From Kryptolebias marmoratus (Eukaryota; Chordata; Actinopteri; Cyprinodontiformes; Rivulidae): 64,000 nucleotides of DNA. Positions 37,881 through 49,389 of the stretch are shown in pieces (position 1 is the first letter of the stretch; each line of letters opens with the position of its first letter). The DNA is taken from positions 9,770,844 through 9,834,843 of the forward strand of contig NC_051431.1 in NCBI RefSeq assembly GCF_001649575.2. Direction: 5' to 3'. A program made the position numbers and the translations under genes. A model generated the notes under the pieces. The model searched no databases. It saw only the letters and a program-made list of their open reading frames with translations, and was not told the DNA's origin.

Positions 37881-38558
37881 CATTATTTTCCGGTCTATGA
37901 GGTGCACCTAAAAGCCTTAAATTTTCTCAAAAATTGGCGGTGTGCCTTATAATCCGGGGCGCCTTATGTGTGCACTGAATTCAAAAATCTGTCCCTGACA
38001 CAGGGATGTACGGTAATGTGTACAGTACCGGTACGTACGCTGGCAGCGATAAACCAATTGAACTCCAGTAGCTGAACGTTGGTGTAAACAGTGCAGTCAA
38101 AGTGAAGTTACGAGTGGCGTGGGAGTGATATGCCCGATGGCGAACACACGTTTACTAAGACAGGGGGACAGCGCCGGGTGAGTTACGCCATCATATGCGA
38201 ATGGATTGTGGATGCCTGGGCTAAGGTATCTGCTTTAGCTGCTGTCTGAGCTTTTGCAAAAGCCGGCATCATTGCTGAACAGGCCCCTGGCAACGAGACT
38301 GACTCTAACAATGATGAGAGAGAACCTAGCATGTTTGATGGAGAAATTGCCCAGCTGTTCAATTCAGACAGAAGATGAGGAATTTGATGGATTTGTGGAA
38401 GAAGAATAATAAAAAATAATATGTAAAATAATTATTACATAGTAGAATAAGTTCAACCAAACTCACCGTTTTGCATCCGTGACCTTATTTCTTTTGGTAG
38501 ACCGTATGTTTTACCATGCGCCTTATAATCAGTGCGCCTTATGGTGCAGAAAACACGG
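37881..38558 (+). mobile_element. pogo/Tigger-like DNA transposon, internally deleted
   Basis: A 678-base insertion flanked by TA at 37879-37880 and 38559-38560; copy 1 has the uninterrupted site (TATTAAATTC). The ends are imperfect inverted repeats containing the GCGCCTTATAATC words typical of a fish element. The interior 38200-38410 reads, with interruptions, like the C-terminus of a pogo/Jerky-type DDE transposase (CEWIVDAWAKVSAL, FAKAGIIAEQAPGNETDSNN, EDEEFDGFVEEE, then stop). The catalytic part is absent, so it is non-autonomous. Family assignment rests on remembered sequence. Confidence 0.75.
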
Positions 38559-39314
38559 TAAATTCAAAACTTCTTCATAAGATTTTAATTAATTTATCTT
38601 CTTTTTAGCTGGTTGTATTTAAGTAACATCATGCTTCTGAGTCTACACAGTTTAATCAAATAGTAATTGTCCTTAATTTGTTTTTTTCTTTTTAAGAAGT
38701 AGAAATAAGAAAAAAAAACAGAAAGTTGGATATTTTCAAATGAATTTCTATGGAATAGTTATTAGCAGTCAGTAACTTAATCACAGAAAAAAGGAGTCAG
38801 AACAGTCACAGTTTGGAAAAGCAGGGATAATTGTTTTATAAAATAAAATCAAAATGTCAGTCAGGGGCCTATTTCAGAGCAGATTTCAGTCAGTAGGTAA
38901 ATTTGTTGAAAATAAAATCATAGTGATTCAGGAAAATACTAATTTTTTAATTTTTATACATTAGTTTGCATCAAGTCAATAGTCTAACTCATGATTAACA
39001 CATTTCATTTTGCAACATTAGTTTCATATGGAATGTGTTACAACAGACTGCCAAAAAGGTTCCAACATGGACAGTCTTCAGAGTAAATAACAGCTGTTAG
39101 CAGCAAAAGTAATGCAGTGAATACATTTACAAAATCATGCTGACATCAACTTCTTTGAAATTTTAAAATGACTAAAATCTGCTCTGGAATAGGCCCAAAT
39201 CTCATTAGCCTCTATTAAAACTGATCCTTGATTCTCCAAACTGAAATTGTTCAGCTAATTTACTGACTGCTGATATCAACTCCACAGAACGGCACATCAA
39301 CAATCACGAATCCC

Positions 39315-42300
39315 TCAAGACTTGGTGATTCCACGACCCATTATGGCTTTCTTTGTGTTCCTTTCTGGTCTCAGAAGGATTATATAACATTTAGGTCCAA
39401 AGAGCGCCACCAAGAGGCCAAAACTGGAGGCCAGGATGGCAAACACCTCTACTGCATCTGCATATTTACCTGGAGAGTTTATATATGCAGGAATAAAAGC
39501 AATCCACACAGCACAGAAGATCAACATGCTGAAAGTGATGAATTTTGCCTCATTGAAGTTGTCTGGAAGATTTCTTCCTAAAAATGCTAGCATGAAGCTG
39601 AGGATAGCCAGTAAGCCAATATAGCTAAGTAAAACTGTGAATCCCAGCGTTGAACCAACTTCACACTCATAAACTATCTTGTCATTGTGGTATTGGGTGT
39701 TTTTATAGGGCACTGGTGAGGCAGAAGCAATCCACACAGCACATACTGCTGCCTGGATGCAAGTAAGAGCAAAAACAGTTCCTCTTTGCAGTGTAGGACT
39801 AAACCATTTGAGACTTGTTCCACCTCCTGGTTTGGAGGCTTTGAACACAGCCAGAACCACCATGGTTTTAACCAGAATGCATGAAACACAAAGTACAAAA
39901 CTGATTCCAAACGCTGCATGTCTCAGTTGGCATGTCCACAGTCTGGGTTGTCCAATAAATAGCAATGAACACAGGAAGCAGAGTTTGAGTGACAGTAAAA
40001 GCAAAAAGCTCAGTTCTGAATTGTTGGCCCTCACTATAGGTGTACTGCGGTGATAAGTGAAGATTCCCAGAACAACAGCACATATGAATGTTCCCAGCAG
40101 TGAGGTGGATGTCAAACAGATACCCAGAGGCTCCTGATAGGACAGGAACTCAGTTTTCTTAGGAATACAGTGGTCACGCTGGGGGCTGGACCAGAAGTCC
40201 TCTGGACAGCTGAAGCACTCCCTTGAGTCTGGGGATAATGTGAAAGAGGACAAAATTGATTACAGCAAATTTAAGTTCAATGTCTGTAAAACTGGCAAAG
40301 CTATAGCCATTGTTGTTTTCGTTAGTGTTGATTAGCTGTAGCTTTGAATCAAGTTGTTGGCAAAAGTTAATCAAGTTGTACATCATTGTTTGCCTTTGAT
40401 GGAGTTAGACAAAGATATTCGAACACCTACTTGTTCTATTACTGATTTTTCCATCAGAACATAAGATGCAATCAAAACAGCACACAGGTTGTCCTTTTTT
40501 TCTTGCCATTCGGGTACCAGGAGGACAGTTCTCACTGCACACTGAATGTGGTGGCTAAAGGAAGAAAAAAACATTTTGTCATTCCAAACTCATATAAACC
40601 GATATCTACATTACAATCAAGAAGCTGTCTAAAGATAATAAATAACCTGTTTCGATTTAAAGTTCCAGAATATTTTGTTTTCATCAAGTGTGAGTTCTTC
40701 ACCTCTGAATGCCGACCTCTTTACTTCACCCACATACTGAACTTCAACTATTCCGTCGGGGAGCTGCATCCAGTTCATCACATCATATATTGGTAGAGCA
40801 TCACCATTCTCATCAAATGACACTTGATCACCAAATGGTGTTGTGAAGTTGACTTTTTGCAGATAGTTTAAAAGCTACAAACGAGTGAGAGGATGACAAT
40901 GATGAACATCATGCAAAGATTTACACAAATGTTCACAAGGATTTAATGAAACCCGGGCAGTACTTTTTTAGTCTCTCTGCATACGAACATACAGTTAGTT
41001 GAACCTTCTTTCATTATCTCAGTCAGCTGTTTGCAATGTAAATTGATATCCCACCTGCCATGGTGCCAGGGTTTGCAAAGTGGCACAGCTGTTCCCACTG
41101 AAAGGGCCTTTCCCTGGCTCACACTGCAGCATGGCATCAAGAGCATATGTCAGCGCATACACAGCCTTGTAAACATTGTACTCGGGCCTGAGGTTAGAAA
41201 GGTCCAAAAACTCAGTCTCTGCCTGTCTCATGTCTTCCTCTCCAGTGCACAGAGCTCCCTCATCTTCTGCCCAATCTGCTGGATTAAATCTACATTTAAA
41301 GGTGTGTTCCCAAAACTGGCTAACCTGGAACACATTAAGAAAGAATGTTCAGAAACAATTTTCTGAACAATTGTCTTCATGTGTCACTTCTTCAAAACAG
41401 TAACAAGTCTACCATATCTTTTCCATAGTTGGCATTTTTGTCAGGCTGTATTTGTAAGAGGAAGTCCATGAGCCCTGGAATTTCTCCTCGACGGATGGCG
41501 ATTCCCAATGTGCCTCCAAGGTAAGGCATAAAGCTGGGCGCCTGAAGTACAGCTGCTGTTGCCCAGGCTTCACTCGCAATCCACTGTCGGCCTGTTACAT
41601 TTTGCTGCACTACCTGTGGGTTGTGATTTAAACATTGATTTTAAATTAGAAATGTCAGGTGGCATACAGGGAATTAGTAAAAACACACAAAAAAAATTGT
41701 TTGTAAAGAAACTTTGCATGAATTGTGAGTATGTCAAATAAATCTTATCGGTCCTTTTCAAATGTTGGACTTTTAAAATTTTTATTTTTATCTTTTCTGT
41801 GAATATACTTTTTATGCCTAAACACTGGTGGAACACAGCATATATTGTACATAATTTTAAACAGAGATAATTTGCAAATGCAAATGAAAAAAAAAATAAT
41901 TTTTTTCCTGAAAATGCATGTAATTGAATAGTATTCATCAATGAAATCTGATTTTCACAAATGCACTAAAATAAAATTGGCTTTGTTTCCTAATTTTTTC
42001 TTACCTCTTCTATCAGCCTAAATGTGTGAATCTCATGTGCAAACACAATGACCACACGGGCTGTTGATGTCTTAATCATATTTACAATCCTCTGTAGTTC
42101 ACCTGAGTTACTGTCCCAGGGCAAAACCTCGAGGTAGGCCAGACAACCTACACCAGACTGAACCAGGTCAGACTGGAAAGACTGGGCAACATGGAATCCA
42201 TAATCATCATCAGTGACCAGCAGACCGACCCATGTCCAGCCAAAGTGTTTCAGAATTTGAATTACAGCATTCACCTAAGCAAGTATATTGGTGCAGCAAG

Positions 42301-42744
42301 AGCATGAAGGTTACAAACAGTATGCTTTTATTATATAACTAAAGAAAATCCTTGAGTCACATAGATTATCATATGTTATATGTTACTTTCAGGTATTGTT
42401 AAAAGATATTTAAAAACTGGATTAAATTGGACTCTATTTCCACAGATCTTTTATATTAATGGAGTTGTACCTGTTTTCCAAATCTCAAGTCTATGTCTCA
42501 CCTGAAAAGCATCACTTGGGATTGTTCTGAAGAAAGATGGAAACTTTTGGCGATTGCTCAGACAGGAGCATGTGGCAAAATAACTCACCTATAAAACATA
42601 TTTTACCAAATCATGTTCTTCAAACTATACAAAATATTGTCACTTCAAATCACAGACCAAACAGAATGAAGTAATGAATGGATGAAAAATTAAACAAATC
42701 AAATATATCTTAAACTTACAATTGGCATTTTGAATAAACCTAGA
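39315..42744 (-). CDS. Gene F: OlfC / V2R-like GPCR, near-twin of gene E, exons 1-2 lost in gap
   Basis: Minus-strand exons: 42720-42744 (3' end of exon 2, cut by Ns), 42502-42588, 42005-42274, 41413-41613, 41055-41324, 40647-40874, 40431-40554 and 39315-40228; all open. The 7TM exon protein (312 residues of open frame) is identical to gene E, including DSRECF. Exon 5 differs at two residues ([12 protein letters not shown] against [12 protein letters not shown]), and the following intron is diverged with a 64-base net indel. It is an amino-acid-type OlfC receptor by family. Either a real, very young paralogue subject to gene conversion, or a falsely duplicated allele; the transposon differences in the spacer favour two distinct sequences but do not decide allele against paralogue. 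Confidence 0.86.
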
Positions 42745-42847
42745 NNNNNNNNNNNNNNNNNNNNNNNNNNNNNNNNNNNNNNNNNNNNNNNNNNNNNNNN
42801 NNNNNNNNNNNNNNNNNNNNNNNNNNNNNNNNNNNNNNNNNNNNNNN
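42745..42847. other. assembly gap, 103 N, joins genes F and G
   Basis: The left side is exon 2 of gene F; the right side is mid-7TM exon of gene G. The gap thus hides F exon 1, most of F exon 2, the spacer and the 3' part of G. Confidence 0.97.
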
Positions 42848-45095
42848 AGCAATGAACACAGGAAGCAGAGTTTGAGTGACAGTAAAAGCAAAAAGCTCAG
42901 TTCTGAATTGTTGGCCCTCACTATAGGTGTACTGCGGTGATAAGTGAAGATTCCCAGGACAACAGCACAGATGAATGTTCCCAGCAGTGAGGTGGTTGTC
43001 AAACAGATACCCAGAGGCTCCTGATAGGACAGGAACTCAGTTTTCTTAGGAACACAGTGGTCACGCTGGGGGCTGGACCAGAAGTCCTCTGGACAGCTGA
43101 AGCACTCCAAGGAGTCTGAGAAATAGAAAATTGCTGCAACATTAGGAAACCTTAAACAAACTTCATATTGTGAAACAACAACAACAATAATAACAAAAAA
43201 ACTTTAATGCATACTAGTTTTATTACTGATTTTTCCTTCAGAACAGGTGATGCAACTAAAACAGCATTCAGGTCTCCCCTTCTCTCTGGCTATGCGGGTA
43301 CCTGGTGGACAAGGGTCACTGCAAACAGAACGAGGTGGCTGAGAAAAGAGAAATTCCTTCAGTAATATTTATCAAACTGCTCCAACATGTATTTCAAAAG
43401 AGTAACTGTCCAAAAATAAGAATTTACCTCTTTTGATAAAGTGTTCCAGAAGATTTTGTCTTGATTAAGTGTGAGTTCTTCACCTCTTGAGTCTGACTTC
43501 TTCACCTCACCCACGTTCTGAATTTGAATTCTTCCATCAGGAAGCCACAACCAGTTCATAACATCATATATCGGCAGGGCATCACCATTCTCATCAAATG
43601 TCACCTGATCACCGAATGATGTGGTGAAATTGACCTCATGTATATAGTGTAAAAGCTAAAGAGGAAAAAGAGATATTCTTAAACGAATAAAGTAACCCAA
43701 GCTCAGCAAAGGTTTATCTGCTATTTAAGCAGATTGTTTTCTGCAAAAAGCAATCTTTATTTTTTAGCTTTAAAGAGGAAAACAATTACAGTCTAGAGAT
43801 AACAGCTTTTATAACTGCCTAAGAGGTCAATAAACTACAAAACCTACACCAAAGGTCTTTTTTCTCCAGCAGGAAACATGAATTCTGCTCTTGCTAAAGT
43901 GTTATGTATCAAATCTAAGGATTTTCCTTCTCATTTGTTTCCATCACCATGCATCATAATATGCATTTACCCTGCCTAGTGGCTTATCAGATGCACCACA
44001 AACAAATAATGAATTTAGTTGCAGATCAACAATTTTCACAAATCAAAACAGATTGTCTGTTTAAAAAAAGGGAGTTAAAAAACAGGAACTACAACAGTAC
44101 ATTTTAGACAGAAGGTGACAAAAGGTGCTTCAGCGGTGCACATATGTTTTAAATATTTTTTTTTTAAATGGTTTAATATTGAAACACCAAAATAAATTCT
44201 AAAACAAGCTTCTAAAAATATGAATAATAAATCAGAACAATATTTTTTTTGCATTCACTTAAAATTTGCTGGTTATAATTAAACCTAGCAACAAAATAAA
44301 ATTGTCATTACTGGACAATGTCTCTTTTTTAATATTACTGTATGCAGACAAAAACCTCTGGGTATAGCAGCTGTTGTATATGTATACAAATGATTATCTC
44401 ACCTGCCATGGTTCCAGGGTTTGTAATGTGACACAGCTGTGGCCTCTGAAAGCTCCTTCTCCTGGCTCACACTGCAGCATGGCATCAAGGGCATAAGCAA
44501 GTGCATACACAGCTTTGTAAACATTGTACTCCGGCCTGAGGTTAGAAACATCCAAAAACTCAGTATCGACCTGTTCAATATCTTCATCTCCTGTGCACAA
44601 TACTCCATTTGCTTCGACCAAATCTGCTGGATCAAATCTACACTGAAAGGTGTTTTCCCAAAACTGCCTAACCTGAAATATAATACAAAAATACCTTATT
44701 TTTTATGCATTAATGATTTGAGATATTTTTTTAAGATTAAAGTCTTACTAAATTATTTTTATTGTCATCATTTTGGTCATGTTTTATTTGCAACAAAAAT
44801 TCCCTGAGCCCTGGTATTTCTCCTTGACGGATGGCGATGCCCAGTGTGCCGCTCAGATATGGCATAAGATACTGAGTCTGCAGTACAGCTGCTGATGTCC
44901 AGGTTTCACTGGCAATCCACTGCCGATCTGTCACATTCTGCTTCACCACCTAAAAAATTAAATGCAAATTGGCCATTTTAATCTAATGATTAAAATATGT
45001 ATTAAATGATACAAATGACTTATGGATATTAAACTAAAAAGTCACAGCAATATTTTAAGCAATATCTCCATTTAACTGAATAATCTCTGGGTTGT

Positions 45096-45136
<41 letters not shown>

Positions 45137-46636
45137 ATGTATGTAGGCTATCATTGACATTTAGCACCTGATAGAGAAACTGCAGCTTTTCAGCGAACGT
45201 CTTCATTTTTGCCCACAAAATTTGGTTTATTAAAAAGAACATTCATGACATCCATTTCTAACCTCTTCCATTAGTTCAATCATGTGAATCTCATGTGCAA
45301 ACACGATGACCACACGGGCTGTTGATGTCTTAATCAAATTTACAATCCTCTGCAGTTCTCCTGGGTTACTGTCCCAGGGCAAAACCTCGAGGTAGGCCAG
45401 ACAACCTCCACCAGACTGAACCAGGTCAGACTGGAAAGACTGGGCAACATGAAGTCCGTAATCATCGTCACTGACCAGCAAGCCGACCCATGTCCAGCCA
45501 AAGTTTTTCAGAATTTGAATCATTGCACGTACCTATGAATATATCACCATAAAGGAATTAGTTTTTTTGTTATCTGAAACTACTGTGTATTCTATAATTT
45601 ATATCATTCACAAAATAGAGCAGTTAAAATTTAGCTATTTTGTCAGAGTCAAAAAAAAGAAAAAAAAAAGAAATGGCCATATAAAGTACCAATTTTTAGC
45701 TTCCTGTGGTGTCTGAAACACATGTAAATTCACAACTTGATAATTGTGTTTCACCTGGAAGGCGTCACTTGGAATTGTTCTAAAGAAGGTGGGAAAGCGC
45801 TGCCGATCACTAAGGCAAGAACATGTGGCAAAATAACTCACCTAAAGAAACACACAGAAAGTATCTCATCTTATGCAGCCGAAACGTATTAAAAAAAGAA
45901 TGATGTAAAAATTAATCCAGAAGTTGAAATATAAATATAACATGATAAAACAATTAAGAAAGAAGAGAAAAACTTTACATTTACCAGAGGCATTTTATAT
46001 AAACCTAGGACATTGGCGATGGCAATAGAAAAAGTTGAGTAGTGATCACCAACTATCCCCAGGACTGGAGGGGTCCCTGAACAGTTCTCCTGAAGCACAA
46101 ACTGCTCCTCTTGACCACTGGCCAGGGATAATGCACCACTGAATCCAATAACAAGTGCACCACAGTTATCATAAAGACTGTATCCCAGAGTCAGGTTTGG
46201 TAGAAGATCAGGGTTCTTGTTGATCTCATCAATAGCAAAGGCCATGGTCATGGCATCCCTGAACCCTAGAGTGTCAAAGCTAACATACAAAATGTTACTA
46301 AAAGAGTAAAAATGTATATACTGTTTATTATTAACACATTCAAATATGTGAAATATCATTAAACAGTTACTACAATCGTAAAATCATATATTTAATACAT
46401 ATGTAAGATGCTTACCCTGTGCAAGTAGGTTGCGGTGGCTCTGAGGTATATGTCCATTCAGGAAAAACAGAGGTGTAGTGGACCTCAAACAACCCACCCA
46501 GAACCACTTCACCAGGCTTGTGCATTTCATTAAGATGAAACTTTTTCCATAATTTACAAGATGAAGCAAGAGATGGGGTAACACACAATACAAAAGAGAA
46601 ACTTAGGAGCATGCATGCATCCAGAAAAACCCCCAT
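42848..46636 (-). CDS. Gene G: OlfC / V2R-like GPCR, 7TM exon cut by gap
   Basis: Minus-strand exons: 46416-46636, 45985-46279, 45755-45841, 45263-45532, 44749-44949, 44403-44672, 43428-43655, 43215-43338 and 42848-43115 (partial). The ATG at 46636 gives the signal peptide [15 protein letters not shown]. The ectodomain is complete and open ([77 protein letters not shown]). The cysteine-rich exon reads [10 protein letters not shown]. The 7TM exon is seen only through TM1-TM2 ([18 protein letters not shown]). The shared TM1-TM2 sequence is nearly identical to E and F. Probably intact in the genome. Confidence 0.88.
45098..45133. repeat. (TA)n microsatellite, gene G intron 4
   Basis: About 18 TA units between exons 4 and 5 of gene G. 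Confidence 0.95.
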
Positions 46637-47668
46637 AACTGTTCTCCTCCTTTTTACCTTTGTTTGTTTTGTTTGTTCGAAGGTACTTAAACGTGCAACA
46701 TGATGTCATCATCATGTTCGTCACTGTTTATTCTGTCAACTAGCCTATTAGGCCATTATAGAGGCAAAGCTTACATATTAATATTCATATTCAACCTTCA
46801 AAATACAGTTTGAAAGCTGTAAGAATAGAATTTTATAGAAGATTTTAATTTTTTTCTCTATATTATGATATTTTAAGCTGTGCTTTTAATCTTCGTGTAG
46901 ATGTTTAGTAAACCCTATAAAAAAGTGCTGAAGTGTGACTCTGACTTTGGTCTTCTGAGCCTTGTTATCTCATCAGGATAAAAAAAAACAATATATTTTA
47001 ATAATATAATTTACATAATCATAAAGTTACTTTTAACCAGTTCAGCTCTGAAACAAAGACCATGTCCTGACTGGCAGTGTAAAATATTGCTTTCTGAAAG
47101 CCAGGGTGACTTCACTTTCATAAATGTCCTAAACTGAAAAAGCTTTCTCTTTCTTTTTTATTGTACTTTTAACCTAGTCCTGTCCATTTTATAGACTTCT
47201 CATTCACTGTTTTGTTAGTGTGGGTATAGGCACATTAACCTAGGTTTTGAAAAGGTCATGATATAAGTTAACTGTCACCTGAATTATAAAATTAACAGAA
47301 TTTATGTCTGTGATTAGAATAATTTTTTTTAAGTATTGTGCTACATGCATTTTATAAAAACTTAACTTTGTCCAATGCCTTGATTTGAAAAAACGTTTTA
47401 GAAAATAAACAACATTGTTGAACACAGCCTTTTTGCAATGGATAAAGATATAAACACATCAGCCTTTTTCATTTTAAGTGGAATTGCATTATGTGTTTTA
47501 TTATATTTCTTATGGGAAATTGTAAAAGCCTGAAAATATACCATGTTAAGGAATTTCATCTCATCCTCATAGTTTGTGAAAAGAACTAAGTCACTTTTAC
47601 AACAGTAGACCACAAAACTAAACAATACCACAAAAAAATAAAAATCAATTGCGGATGATATTGCACTA
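46637..47668. other. intergenic between genes H and G
   Basis: A weak TATA-like TTTAAGTACC (minus strand, 46682-46691) lies 50 bases before the gene G start. The rest is AT-rich with no gene. Confidence 0.4.
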
Positions 47669-47674
47669 TTTATT
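47669..47674 (-). promoter_or_regulatory. poly(A) signal for gene H
   Basis: AATAAA on the minus strand, 104 bases past the gene H stop codon. Confidence 0.5.
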
Positions 47675-47777
47675 TCAAATGTGAAACTTCACGTTTCTAG
47701 GTTTGTACAAAGTCATCCAATTATAATATTACGAATATGATGAAGTAAAATGTAGCAAAAAAAAAAAAGAAGCAATT

Positions 47778-49317
47778 TCAGGATTTTTTAGATTCACGAA
47801 CCATGATGGCTTTTTTTGTGTTTCTTTCTGGTCTTAGCAGTATGATGTAACATTTAGGTCCAAAAAGAGCTATCAAGAGACCAAAGCTAGAGGCCAGGAT
47901 GGCAAACACCTCTACTGCATCTGCATATTTACCTGGAGAGTTTATATATGCAGGAATAAAAGCAATCCACACAGCACAGAAGATCAACATGCTGAAAGTG
48001 ATGAATTTTGCCTCATTGAAGTTGTCTGGAAGATTTCTTGCTAAAAAGGCTAACATGAAGCTAAAGATAGCAAGTATGCCAATATAGCCCAGTAAAGCAC
48101 TGAAACCAATTATGGACCCAACTAAACACTCATATACTATTATGTCATTGTGGTACTGAGTGTTTTTATAAGGCACTGGTGATGCAGTCACGATCCATGC
48201 ACTGCAAATTGCTGCCTGAACGCAAGTGAGAACGAAAACTGTACCTCTCTGTTGTACAGCACCAAACCACTTAAGATGGGCTCCACCTCCTGGTTTGGAG
48301 GCTTTGAACACAGCCAGAACCACCATGGTTTTAACCAGGATGCATGAAACACAAAGTACAAAGCTGATCCCAAACGCTGCATGTCTCAGTTGGCATGTCC
48401 ATGGTCTGGGTCGTCCAATGAACAGCAGCGAACACAGGAAACACAACTTTAGTGACACTAAAATCAGGAAGCTCAGTTCTGAATTGTTGGCTCGTACCAT
48501 TGGTGTACTATGATGATGGATGAAGATCCCCAGAACAACAGCACAGATAAATGAGCCCAGCAACGAGGCCATTGTCAAACAGATACCCAGAGGCTCATAG
48601 TAAGAGAGATATTCAGTTTTCTTTGGAAAACAGTGGTCACGCTGGGTGCTGGACCAGAAGTCCTCTGGACAACTGATGCATTCCAAGGAGTCTGGAAAAA
48701 ACCCCCAGAATGTTTTAAATTAATTTTCAGTTTTCAAATCTCAGTTGTTTATCTCATCCATAGTTAAAAACGACAGATGTAATATCTAAATAGTACATGG
48801 CACCATGAGAACATTAGGTTTCTGACCTGTGAATATATTACTCAGTGTCAGATTTTAGTGCTACTGCTGATGATCAAACCTTTTATTTCTGTTGTAGCAC
48901 AAGGTGTGCATTTCTTTAAAAAAGGGGTTTTTACTTGCATTTTAATGATTTTCAAGTCTGTCAGCTTGTCAAACTTTTGATAAAGAAATCTAACTATTTG
49001 TATCTGTCTAAGAGAGATAGATGTGTTGCCAACCATGTAGTACCTAAAATTTGGTTATGACAGAAACCAAGTGTGCTGACTTTGTATGTATCTAGATCAT
49101 TTTCCCATTTAGAAACACCACACTAGACAAAGCATGTTTGTTATCATTCACACTTCTTCAATGTACTAGTGAAAAGTATGAAAGCAGGTCAATTAAACCA
49201 CATGTGTGGAAAGTTGTACAAATGACCCAAAAAATTCCAACAATAAAAGAAATAAAATAGGTTTGTTGCCAAGATTCTAATGGCTTTACTTTTTATGTAT
49301 GAAGTAGCATCAAGTGG

Positions 49318-49389
<72 letters not shown>

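Larger units (their letters stand above)
36958..42744. repeat. tandem duplication, copy 2 (spacer + gene F)
   Basis: Partner of 31659-36312. It is longer because the spacer holds about 300 extra bases at 37088-37390, a piggyBac-type MITE at 37621-37711 and a pogo/Tigger-like element at 37881-38558, all absent from copy 1. Confidence 0.93.

Noticed and set aside
42745..43115. A genuine fusion gene of F and G
   Set aside because: The junction is an N gap and the pieces are different exons of a tandem family; an assembly join is simpler.
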